From positions 58,993 through 122,992 of the forward strand of contig NZ_JADDJF010000009.1 of assembly GCF_017811755.1 (NCBI RefSeq): a stretch of DNA of 64,000 bases, read 5' to 3'. This DNA comes from Pararhodobacter sp. SW119. Lineage in GTDB: Bacteria > Pseudomonadota > Alphaproteobacteria > Rhodobacterales > Rhodobacteraceae. Position 1 is the stretch's first letter. Each line of letters starts with the position of its first letter. Under the pieces are notes generated by a model, which had not been told where the DNA came from, did not search any database, and worked only from the letters and a program-made list of their open reading frames with translations. Shown here in pieces: positions 17,649 to 24,635 of the stretch. The translations under genes were made by a program, and so were the position numbers.

Positions 17649-18317
17649 TCAGGCCGGCGCCAATGCGCGGATCAGCCCGGAGAAAAGCGCGCGCCCGTCG
17701 GTACCGCCATGATGCGGATCGATGGCACGTTCCGGGTGCGGCATCAGTCCCAGGACCCGGCGATTGCTCGACAGGATACCGGCAATGCCACGCATTGCGC
17801 CATTCGGGTTGTCCAGATACCTGAAGGCCACGCGCCCTTCACCCTCCAGCCGGTCGAGCGTGGCTTCATCCGCGCAGAAATTACCGTCATGATGGGCAAC
17901 GGGAAAAATGATCTGCTGACCGGGTGTGTAGCCGTCGAGATAGGCACTGTTGCTTCCGGTGACTTCCAGGCTGACCGGCTTGCAAACAAATTTGAGCGCC
18001 GCGTTGCGCATGAGCGCACCCGGAAGAAGGCCGGTCTCCAGCAACACTTGAAAACCGTTGCATACACCGAGGACATACCCGTCGCGCTCCGCAAACTCTG
18101 CCACCGCGCGAGCGACAGGAGATCTCGCGGCTATGGCACCGCAGCGCAAATAGTCGCCGAAGGAGAACCCCCCCGGCAGGCCGACCACGTCGACCCCGAC
18201 TGGCAGCTCTGCATCCTTGTGCCAGACGCGCACGACCTCTGCCCCGGCAGCCTCGAAAGCAACGGCCATGTCGCGGTCGCAGTTCGACCCGGGAAAGGTG
18301 ATGACCGCTGCCTTCAT
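17649..18317 (-). CDS. purQ: Phosphoribosylformylglycinamidine synthase subunit PurQ
   Basis: A 222-residue class I glutamine amidotransferase. The N-terminus ([16 protein letters not shown]) is the PurQ signature. The nucleophile is C86 in GVCNGFQ and the triad histidine sits in MPHPERA near the C-terminus. It supplies ammonia from glutamine to PurL in purine synthesis. The start follows GAGAGGAGGC. In many alphaproteobacteria purS lies directly upstream; here the 321 bases upstream hold no purS-like frame, so PurS must be encoded elsewhere. It is followed 57 bases later by the dctB gene on the same strand, although the two pathways are unrelated. Confidence 0.96.
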   Translation of the reverse strand: MKAAVITFPGSNCDRDMAVAFEAAGAEVVRVWHKDAELPVGVDVVGLPGGFSFGDYLRCGAIAARSPVARAVAEFAERDGYVLGVCNGFQVLLETGLLPGALMRNAALKFVCKPVSLEVTGSNSAYLDGYTPGQQIIFPVAHHDGNFCADEATLDRLEGEGRVAFRYLDNPNGAMRGIAGILSSNRRVLGLMPHPERAIDPHHGGTDGRALFSGLIRALAPA

Positions 18318-18638
18318 TCGCGCCTCCTCTCAATCGACCGGTCGCGTCTAACCTGAGGCGCCCGGCAGGAAAAGGCCGAACGTGCAACTTCTCCCGAATG
18401 TCAGTGATCTCGATGGGCACTCTGAATCGGCAGTATTAGCAAGTACAGGAACTGGCCTTGAAGCAAGCCATCGGCGTTTCACCGACTACCCTTCAACATT
18501 TTCGCCCGCTGAAGTACATACATCCTGCCCCTCGAACCTTCCCGACCGATCCGAGCGGAGAGCGAACATCGGTTCGGAATGGCCTACGAAGAAAAAGGCC
18601 CGCCAAAGCGGGCCCTTGATTCGTGCAATTCTTAGCGA
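18318..18638. other. Intergenic region between rpsI and purQ
   Basis: About 320 bases with no supported gene. The rpsI-proximal part holds the rho-independent terminator at 18591-18614. The purQ-proximal part ends in an AG-rich ribosome-binding site and must contain the purQ promoter, although I could not pick out convincing -35/-10 boxes. I checked the minus strand specifically for purS and found none. Confidence 0.6.
18591..18614 (-). terminator. Rho-independent terminator of rplM-rpsI
   Basis: On the minus strand GGCCCGC-TTTG-GCGGGCC forms a 7-bp GC-rich hairpin followed directly by five T residues. It begins 25 bases after the rpsI stop codon. This is a textbook intrinsic terminator. Confidence 0.9.
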
Positions 18639-19133
18639 TCAGCGCTTCGAGAACTGGAAGCTGCGGCGCGCCTTCCGCCGACCGTATTTCTTCCGTTCGA
18701 CCACGCGCGAATCGCGGGTCAGGAAGCCAGCAGCCTTCAGCGCCGGGCGCAGTGCCGGGTCGTAAAGTTGCAGCGCCTTTGATATGCCATGCTTCACCGC
18801 GCCGGCCTGACCCGAGAGCCCGCCACCGGCAACCGTTGCCATGACATCGAACTGATCGGAAACACCAGCCACTTGGAACGGTTGGCGCAGAATCATCTGC
18901 AGGACGGGACGGGCGAAGTATTGTGCCAGTTCCTTGCCATTCACGATCACCTTGCCGTTTCCCGGCTTGATCCAGACGCGGGCAACGGCGTCCTTGCGCT
19001 TGCCCGTCGCATACGCGCGGCCAAGGTCGTCGCGCATAGGCTCGCGCGGTGTTTCGGTTTGCGTCTGATCTGTTGCGGCTGTGCCGGCAACGGCATCTTT
19101 CAACGCATCAAGGGTCTTGATCTCTTCGGCCAT
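18639..19133 (-). CDS. rpsI: 30S ribosomal protein S9
   Basis: A 164-residue S9. The conserved body starts at [20 protein letters not shown] and includes [10 protein letters not shown] and the C-terminal basic tail ending RRSFQFSKR, which reaches the P-site tRNA. The first ~38 residues are an extra acidic N-terminal extension often seen in alphaproteobacterial S9. It begins 2 bases after the rplM stop and ends before a clear terminator, giving a two-gene operon. Confidence 0.98.
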   Translation of the reverse strand: MAEEIKTLDALKDAVAGTAATDQTQTETPREPMRDDLGRAYATGKRKDAVARVWIKPGNGKVIVNGKELAQYFARPVLQMILRQPFQVAGVSDQFDVMATVAGGGLSGQAGAVKHGISKALQLYDPALRPALKAAGFLTRDSRVVERKKYGRRKARRSFQFSKR

Positions 19134-19135
19134 GA

Positions 19136-19600
19136 TCAGGCGCTCCGCGTGTTCTTCTTGTTCATCACCCGCAAGTCCAGCACTTCAGGCTGCTGGGCCT
19201 CATGCGGGTGCTCTGCGCCGACGTAAACCCGCAGATTCGTCATCTGCTGACGCGCCAGCTTGTTGCCCGGCAACATCCGCTGCACAGCCTTCATCACGAC
19301 GCGCTCGGGGTGTTTGCCCTCCAGGATTTGGCGGGCCGTACGGCTCTTGATGCCGCCAGGATGACCGGTATGCCAGAAGTAGGTCTTGTCGTCGCGTTTC
19401 TTGCCCGTCATCTGCACCTTGTCGGCATTGACGATGATGACATTGTCGCCCATGTCCATGTGAGGGGTGAAGGTCGCCTTGTGCTTGCCGCGCAGGCGAT
19501 TGGCGACGATCGAGGCGAGGCGACCCAGAACGATACCCTCGGCATCGATCAGGATCCACTTCTTCTCGATATCCGCCGGTTTCGCGGTATAGGTCTTCAT
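19136..19600 (-). CDS. rplM: 50S ribosomal protein L13
   Basis: A 154-residue L13. It opens [20 protein letters not shown] and has the family core [27 protein letters not shown] and HTGHPGGIK. The tail ([14 protein letters not shown]) also matches. It is the first gene of the rplM-rpsI operon. A plausible sigma-70 promoter lies about 60-85 bases upstream. Confidence 0.98.
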   Translation of the reverse strand: MKTYTAKPADIEKKWILIDAEGIVLGRLASIVANRLRGKHKATFTPHMDMGDNVIIVNADKVQMTGKKRDDKTYFWHTGHPGGIKSRTARQILEGKHPERVVMKAVQRMLPGNKLARQQMTNLRVYVGAEHPHEAQQPEVLDLRVMNKKNTRSA

Positions 19601-19657
19601 GTCCGAACCCAGTCGAGTGAATGGAGGTGGAGGGCTTGCCCCCCACGAATGGTTGCC

Positions 19658-19685
19658 CTTCTACAGCACAGCGCGCGCAGGTCAA
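19658..19685 (-). promoter_or_regulatory. Candidate promoter for rplM-rpsI
   Basis: On the minus strand TTGACC (19685-19680) and TAGAAG (19663-19658) are separated by 16 bases. The first matches the -35 consensus at five of six positions; the second is a weaker -10. Transcription would start near 19650, leaving a ~50-base leader before the rplM ATG. An AT-rich stretch lies just upstream of the -35. Confidence 0.5.
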
Positions 19686-19783
19686 CAGAGATCGTTCACA
19701 ATAAATCTTTCTATATCAGTATATTACGTATTCGGTATTAAAATACCCCATTTTGGAGTTCGAATATTCGCTCTTCTTCCAGC

Positions 19784-19812
19784 TTGTGCGGTTCGGGACG
19801 AGTCGCTATGCA
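19784..19812 (+). promoter_or_regulatory. Possible promoter of tRNA-Leu
   Basis: TTGTGC (19784-19789) and TATGCA (19807-19812) lie 17 bases apart and end 8 bases before the first base of the tRNA. The boxes are only partial consensus matches, so this is a positional guess. Confidence 0.35.
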
Positions 19813-19820
19813 GCTCGCGG

Positions 19821-20169
19821 GCGGACATGGCGGAACTGGCAGACGCGACGGACTTCGACCAGTGCGCGAGCACGAACAGGAGTGCCCCTCCGGAAACGGC
19901 GGGAGCAGAACGGCTCAAATTCGGGGAACCCTCACGGATGGTGCCGGTGGCGATCCCGAGCCAAGCCCCGTGCCGGAAACGGCCGGGGAAGGTGTAGAGA
20001 CTAGACGGGCCGCAGCTAAAGTCACCTTCGGGCGACCATGCTGAAGGGATAGTCCGGACCACGAACGCGTTGCCCGGTGCAAAAGGGCGGTGCGGCGGCG
20101 GAAGCCGAAGTGGTGCGAAAATCCGTTTCCCAAACGGGAGTCCGGGTTCGATCCCCGGTGTCCGCACCA
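19821..20169 (+). tRNA. tRNA-Leu(UAA), split by a group I intron
   Basis: The 5' exon is 19821-19855 and the 3' exon 20118-20169. Joined, they give an 87-nt tRNA. Its acceptor stem GCGGACA/TGTCCGC is perfect, and the D arm reads GGCGGAACTGGCAGAC. The anticodon stem is ACGGA/TCCGT with loop CTTAAAA (anticodon UAA at 34-36), the variable arm is long and class II, and the T arm is CCGGG-TTCGATC-CCCGG. CCA is encoded. The intron interrupts the anticodon between U34 and A35, the site used by the tRNA-Leu(UAA) intron of cyanobacteria and plastids. The long variable arm and UAA anticodon identify leucine. The tRNA is functional only after splicing. Confidence 0.93.
19856..20117 (+). ncRNA. Self-splicing group I intron in tRNA-Leu(UAA)
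   Basis: A 262-nt intron with the four conserved core elements in order: P at 19917-19928 (AAATTCGGGGAA), Q at 19953-19966 (ATCCCGAGCCAAGC), R at 19991-20009 (GTAGAGACTAGACGGG inside it) and S at 20044-20055 (AAGGGATAGTCC). The GACTA of R can pair with the TAGTC of S to form P7, which holds the guanosine site. The base before the intron is U and the last intron base is G, as group I splicing requires. It encodes no homing endonuclease. The element sequences look like the IC3-type tRNA introns; the subclass is inferred. Confidence 0.9.
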
Positions 20170-20183
20170 AGCTCCGCGATCAC

Positions 20184-20981
20184 CTACTTCAACCGAGGTG
20201 GGCGCCCCGGTTCCAACCCCACGTTCACGCCATCTGCCGGTTCGGGCACGACATATGATCTGGGCGCCAGCGTCCGGCCGACCTTTTGGATCTGCCTCAT
20301 CATGGAAGAAGAAGGGAACACGACATCAAGCGACCCTCTCTCCAATCCCGACAACTCCAGTGCCTCAGCTACCGCGCGTGCCAGTGCCGCACGTACCGGA
20401 GCGGCCACACCATCGAGTGCCAACAGATGTCCGCGCATGCCGCCTTGCCAAATCACACCTGCTAGCACCGCGATCTTCAGCCCCGGCAACCTTGAGAGCC
20501 TCCGTTCCAATGCAGGAATCAAGTGCGACAAGGCTGCGTCAGATAGAGCAATCGGTTGGAAAGCCTCTGGCAAGGCTTCCAATTCCTCGGGCGCGGGAAG
20601 AGACAAGGTTTCCGCCAACCAGTTGACAACTTCTGGCGGGAGCAATTCGGCATACGTACTATCTGCATTGACGATCATCGAAAGCCCGCTGTCTTCTTGC
20701 GCCAACATCGCCACCAGGACCCGCCCCGGCAACGCGGCGTAGGCGGTCGCGTGACCCGCGAAAGACGCCAAGCGCGACTCGCTGTCGAAAACCAGGACGG
20801 CGCGTCCATCGTCGACATCGAAGACACGCGGGCTGAGACGGTCACCCTGCGCCTCCTCGGTCAGCAAGACGAACAGTTCGGAACTTATCAATTCTGAATG
20901 GAACGCAAGCCTGAACGCTGAATCATCTGGGCGAACCCGCATTCGCCTGAGCGCTGCGTCGAGTGGTGAGGTTTCAGGCAT
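20184..20981 (-). CDS. SseB-family protein
   Basis: A 265-residue protein. The N-terminal ~130 residues resemble the SseB domain: SPLDAALRRMRVRPDD, SELFVLLTEEAQGDRLSPRVF split by a variable turn, and the GRAVLVFDSESRLASFAG strand-helix. The second half (LSDAALSHLIPALERRL onward) looks like the C-terminal domain found on many alphaproteobacterial SseB-like proteins. SseB domains occur in proteins related to secretion or rhodanese systems, and the biochemical role is unknown. I start at the ATG at 20981 because the family homology begins there; the frame is open to 21131. The stop lies only 15 bases from the end of the tRNA gene, which is convergent. Confidence 0.7.
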   Translation of the reverse strand: MPETSPLDAALRRMRVRPDDSAFRLAFHSELISSELFVLLTEEAQGDRLSPRVFDVDDGRAVLVFDSESRLASFAGHATAYAALPGRVLVAMLAQEDSGLSMIVNADSTYAELLPPEVVNWLAETLSLPAPEELEALPEAFQPIALSDAALSHLIPALERRLSRLPGLKIAVLAGVIWQGGMRGHLLALDGVAAPVRAALARAVAEALELSGLERGSLDVVFPSSSMMRQIQKVGRTLAPRSYVVPEPADGVNVGLEPGRPPRLK

Positions 20982-21176
20982 TGAGGCACCCGTTGCGTGA
21001 TCTCGCCGGATCCCCAATCCGTTCCGGATACCTACACCTGTTGCTTTCGTCCGGTTCCGCGCCATCAGTGACTCATTCCTTGGCCGACTTCGGTCGGATT
21101 GACCATGAAAATCTCTAGCCCCGTCGACCATGCTGGACTACTCTGTCACAAACAACCGCGCAGAAGGGGGAATAGC

Positions 21177-21746
21177 ATGCGTTTGATAAGTGCGGCGGTC
21201 GCGGGGATGGTGCTTTCGCTTGCTGCATGTATCGATGTCGACATGGAGACCGCCGTTCTGGGCGCGGATCAGGCGCGAGTGACGGGCCACATGCAGGTTC
21301 AGCGTCAGATGTACGAGATGATGGGGTCGTCGGGCGATTTCTGCTCGGCCGAAGACGGGGGCGTGATCGAACTGACCGACACTCATGCCCGCTGCGTCGT
21401 CCAGCAGACCGGCACCTTCGCCGAGATATTCGAAAGCGGTAACGGTGAAGGGCCGACACCCGAAGCTATCGATCTCGGTGACGGCACCGTTCGCGTCGTC
21501 TTCCCGCTGGGAGAAATGTCGGGTGAATTGGATGAGGTCGCGCAAGATCCGAACATGATCGCGATGTTCCGTCCAATGATGGAAGGGCACAGCATCGTGT
21601 TGCGTATCTCGGGCGCCGAGATTGTCTCGTCCAATGGTATCGTGTCCTCCGACCGAACCAGCGCGATGATGAAATTCGCACTGACCGAGTTGATCGATCA
21701 GCCAGACGCGATCCCGGCGACCTTCGAAGCGGTGGTACGCTACTGA
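21177..21746 (+). CDS. Putative lipoprotein of unknown function
   Basis: A 189-residue protein with a lipoprotein signal: MRLISAAVAGMVLSLAAC, with the lipobox LAAC and Cys18 as the acylated residue. GAAGGGGG precedes the ATG. The mature part (IDVDMETAVLG...) is rich in acidic residues and beta-strand-like segments, with Met-rich stretches, and has no motif I recognise. It is divergent from the SseB-like gene and convergent with cobU. Inner or outer membrane location cannot be decided from sequence. No close family is claimed. Confidence 0.75.
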   Translation: MRLISAAVAGMVLSLAACIDVDMETAVLGADQARVTGHMQVQRQMYEMMGSSGDFCSAEDGGVIELTDTHARCVVQQTGTFAEIFESGNGEGPTPEAIDLGDGTVRVVFPLGEMSGELDEVAQDPNMIAMFRPMMEGHSIVLRISGAEIVSSNGIVSSDRTSAMMKFALTELIDQPDAIPATFEAVVRY

Positions 21747-21774
21747 AGCCGCAGAAGCAGGTGACTGGGCTTTC

Positions 21775-22296
21775 TTACGTACCTTTCAGGACGATTTTCA
21801 GGCCGGCGACAACGAAGATTACCCGATTTGCGCGGGCAGCGAACCTCTGGTTCAGGCGCCCTGCCTCATCCCGAAAGCGACGCGCAAGCGCGTTGTCCGG
21901 GACGATGCTCAGCCCGACCTCGTTGGCGACCGCCACGACAGGTGCGCGCCTGGCCTCCAGCGCCGCTTCCAGCAAAGCGATCGCGTTCTTCAGATCACTT
22001 CCCGCCAGCAGATGATTGCTCAGCCAGAGCGTCAGGCAGTCGATCAGCACGGGTGCCTGATCGGGGATCCGATTCAACGCTGCGGCCAAGTCGCGCGGCG
22101 CCTCGACCGTAACCCACCATGCCCCGGAGCGCTGTGCAAGATGATGCGCGATGCGCTCCGCCATCTCTGCGTCGCACGCCTCGGCAGTAGCCAGGTAATA
22201 TGGGCTGTGAGTTTGGTTCTCAGCCAGGATCAGGCCTTCTGCAATCGCGCTTTTCCCCGAGCGCGCACCGCCGAGGACCAATGTGAATTCGGTCAT
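21775..22296 (-). CDS. cobU: Adenosylcobinamide kinase / adenosylcobinamide-phosphate guanylyltransferase
   Basis: A 173-residue CobU (CobP) enzyme. Walker A is GGARSGKS at residues 9-16, YYLATAEACDAEM follows the family pattern, and VANEVGLSIVP carries the guanylyl-acceptor region. It phosphorylates adenosylcobinamide and transfers GMP to give AdoCbi-GDP. It is the last gene of the cobT-cobS-cobC-cobU unit; its ATG overlaps the cobC stop by 4 bases. The catalysed pair of steps precedes CobS in the pathway. Confidence 0.95.
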   Translation of the reverse strand: MTEFTLVLGGARSGKSAIAEGLILAENQTHSPYYLATAEACDAEMAERIAHHLAQRSGAWWVTVEAPRDLAAALNRIPDQAPVLIDCLTLWLSNHLLAGSDLKNAIALLEAALEARRAPVVAVANEVGLSIVPDNALARRFRDEAGRLNQRFAARANRVIFVVAGLKIVLKGT

Positions 22297-22823
22297 GGTT
22301 CCACCTTCGCGTCAAAGACACGCCAGGAGCCGAAGGCAATTTTCGCATCCCAGCCGACGCTGCCTTCGTACCGTGCGATGGCAGCCTTGATGACGCCGGC
22401 GTGAGTGACCAGAAGGGCCGGTACCGCGCCCTGCCCTGCGTCAGTCAACGCAGCACAGGTACGCGCTGAAAGCTCCGCAACCGTTTCGCCGCCATGGGGA
22501 CGCGCATTCAGCAGATCGCCAGCCCAGGCGTCCAGTTCATCGCGCGGCAACGTTGACCAGGGTCGTCGCTCCCACTTGCCGAAGTCCATCTCGATCAGCC
22601 TTTCGTCGACGGTCAGTGGCACAGCGCGCGTTGAAGCCAGAACCCGAGCGAGGCGCAGGCACCGAGTCAGTGGCGACGAAAGCACACGCCGGAAAGCAGG
22701 TAGATCGCGCGCGATCCGGTTGACTTGATCTTCAAAATCTTCTCCCAACGCCAACTCGGAACGCCCGTAGCACAAGCCCTCGGACCCTTCAGGTCGGGTA
22801 TGGCGCAACAGGATCAGAGCCAT
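22293..22823 (-). CDS. cobC: Histidine phosphatase, probable alpha-ribazole phosphatase CobC
   Basis: A 176-residue branch-1 histidine phosphatase with the phosphohistidine motif LLRHTRPEG and the later LLVTHAGVIK histidine. The segment GLCYGRSELAL matches CobC-type enzymes, which remove phosphate from alpha-ribazole-5'-phosphate or adenosylcobalamin-5'-phosphate. The start at 22823 overlaps the end of cobS by 10 bases; the reading frame extends further upstream but inside cobS. Placement between cobS and cobU supports the assignment over a generic phosphatase. Confidence 0.85.
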   Translation of the reverse strand: MALILLRHTRPEGSEGLCYGRSELALGEDFEDQVNRIARDLPAFRRVLSSPLTRCLRLARVLASTRAVPLTVDERLIEMDFGKWERRPWSTLPRDELDAWAGDLLNARPHGGETVAELSARTCAALTDAGQGAVPALLVTHAGVIKAAIARYEGSVGWDAKIAFGSWRVFDAKVEP

Positions 22824-23545
22824 GCCAGTAGCCCCAGCCAGAAACCAAGGAGTCCCACCTGCTGACAGGCACCCAAGACATCCCCGGTGATTCCACCCCA
22901 ACGCCGCAGCGCAAGCCACCAGATGCCGCTCGCGCCAAGGGCAAGTCCTGCCAAGCCAGTCACTAGCGCAGCGCCGTGAATCCAACCCGAAAGTGCCAAT
23001 GCCACCGCGACGGCACCCAGTAGCGCGATCCAGCCGTTCGGCATCAAGGGCCCCGTCATACCTGTTCCAGCGCCTTGCGCCCTTAGATAGGGACCGCGAA
23101 TCAGGACCAAGGTCATTGCCCCACGGCTTAGCGCCTGACCTGAAACCAGGGCGCCCGGCGCCGCAGGGCCCAGTTCAGCAAGCGCCAACAAACTGGCACC
23201 AAGCGTCAGCCCCAGAGCTAGCGCTCCGAAGCTGCCGATCCGCGGATCGCGCATGATTTCCAGTGACTTCTCGGATCCGGCGCTCGACCCGAGCGCGTCG
23301 CAGGTATCAGCGAGTCCATCCTCATGCAAAGCGCCGGTCAAGATGATCCCGGCGACCAACGCGGACAGCGCCGCAAGATGAACGCCCCACGACGAAACTG
23401 TGGCCAAATAAATCCCAGCCTGTGCCGCGCCGACCAAAAGTCCGACTGTCGCAAACCAACCGGGTGCTGCCGCAAAATCGGCTGCGTTCAGCCGGCCTGC
23501 CGGCAACCGGGTCAGGAAGTTCAAGGCCGCGCGCGCGCCCCGCAT
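22814..23545 (-). CDS. cobS: Adenosylcobinamide-GDP ribazoletransferase (cobalamin synthase)
   Basis: A 243-residue membrane protein of the CobS/CobV family, with about six hydrophobic helices. The diagnostic ALHEDGLADTCDALGS acidic motif is present, as are ALSRGAMTL and the C-terminal RRWGGITGDVLGAC. It joins AdoCbi-GDP with alpha-ribazole to make adenosylcobalamin. Its start shares a base with the stop codon of cobT, so the genes are translationally linked. Confidence 0.95.
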   Translation of the reverse strand: MRGARAALNFLTRLPAGRLNAADFAAAPGWFATVGLLVGAAQAGIYLATVSSWGVHLAALSALVAGIILTGALHEDGLADTCDALGSSAGSEKSLEIMRDPRIGSFGALALGLTLGASLLALAELGPAAPGALVSGQALSRGAMTLVLIRGPYLRAQGAGTGMTGPLMPNGWIALLGAVAVALALSGWIHGAALVTGLAGLALGASGIWWLALRRWGGITGDVLGACQQVGLLGFWLGLLAWL

Positions 23546-24558
23546 CAGCTTGATCCGTCGCTCACACCGGCTTCAGCGAAGCTGGCCATGTCGGTCATGA
23601 TTTGCGCCGCCGCCTGAACCAGGGGCCAGGCCAGCAGCGCCCCTGTGCCCTCGCCCAATCGCATTTCCAGCTCCAGAAGCGGCCGCGCTTTCAGCCAATC
23701 CAAGAGCACTCCATGACCCGCCTCAGCCGAGCGGTGAGCGAAGACGAGGGCCTCCCGGATTTCTGTGGTCAGTGCCAGTGCCAACATTGCCGCGGCCGTT
23801 GCAATAAAGCCATCGACCAATACCAACCGCCTCGTTTTCGCCGCTTCACACATCGCGCCCGCCATCATGACGATTTCGAATCCACCATACTCGGCCATGG
23901 CACGATCCGCCGTAAGTTGCCCGGGCGTCCTCGCGCAGGCACGCTCCAATACGGCAAGCTTGCGTTTCAGCCCGGCGTCATCCAGTCCAGTGCCGCGACC
24001 GACCAGGCGCTCCAGAGGCAACCCCGTCAGCTTGTGCGCCAACACCGCAGCGCTGGCTGTGTTTCCGATACCCATCTCTCCAAACGCGAGCGCGTCTCCA
24101 GGGCAATTGCGCGCTATCGTCGCGCCCGCGACCAGCGCGCGAGAGACCTGCGCATCAGTCATCGCCGCCTCATCGAGGAAACTCGAGGTTCCCGGGCCCA
24201 TTCGCCGGTCAAGAAGAAGTGGGTGTGATATGGGCGGTCCGACAACGCCAGCGTCGACCACTAGTAATTCAACCCCAACTACTCGCGCGAATACATTCGC
24301 CGCCGCGCCACCCGCCAGAAAATTCTGTACCATCTGCGCGGTGACTGCTTGCGGAAACGCAGAAATGCCAGCAGAGGCGATTCCGTGGTCTGCGGCAAAG
24401 ATCGTGAGCGTACAACATTTCATCCGCGGCGAGGGGGTGCGTTGCACGGCGGCAATCTGCGCGGCAAGCGCTTCAATACGTCCCAGCGATCCTAGCGGTT
24501 TGGTTCGCGAATCGATTGTTTGCCTGATCAGATCTTCGAGGCTGGCGGCGCTCTGCAT
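23545..24558 (-). CDS. cobT: Nicotinate-nucleotide--dimethylbenzimidazole phosphoribosyltransferase
   Basis: A 337-residue CobT (called CobU in Paracoccus/Pseudomonas nomenclature). Features are TIFAADHGIA, GEMGIGNTASAA, LVDGFIATAAA and the catalytic glutamate E303 in RLGEGTGALLA. It makes alpha-ribazole phosphate from nicotinate mononucleotide and DMB, setting the lower ligand of cobalamin. It starts 77 bases after the stop of cckA on the same strand. It heads the four-gene overlapping cob unit. No cobalamin riboswitch is evident in the 77-base spacer. Confidence 0.95.
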   Translation of the reverse strand: MQSAASLEDLIRQTIDSRTKPLGSLGRIEALAAQIAAVQRTPSPRMKCCTLTIFAADHGIASAGISAFPQAVTAQMVQNFLAGGAAANVFARVVGVELLVVDAGVVGPPISHPLLLDRRMGPGTSSFLDEAAMTDAQVSRALVAGATIARNCPGDALAFGEMGIGNTASAAVLAHKLTGLPLERLVGRGTGLDDAGLKRKLAVLERACARTPGQLTADRAMAEYGGFEIVMMAGAMCEAAKTRRLVLVDGFIATAAAMLALALTTEIREALVFAHRSAEAGHGVLLDWLKARPLLELEMRLGEGTGALLAWPLVQAAAQIMTDMASFAEAGVSDGSS

Positions 24559-24635
24559 CGCGTTGTTCCTTCTCGCTACCGGGATCTAGGCAGCGCGCGA
24601 GACCGACGCAACGGTACACCTACAGATTGGCTGGA

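Noticed and set aside
18318..18638. purS upstream of purQ
   Set aside because: I read the minus strand through this gap and found no PurS-like frame of about 80 residues.
19753..20258. Several open frames across the tRNA intron
   Set aside because: They lie on a structured RNA gene with full group I intron and tRNA signals; the frames are chance.
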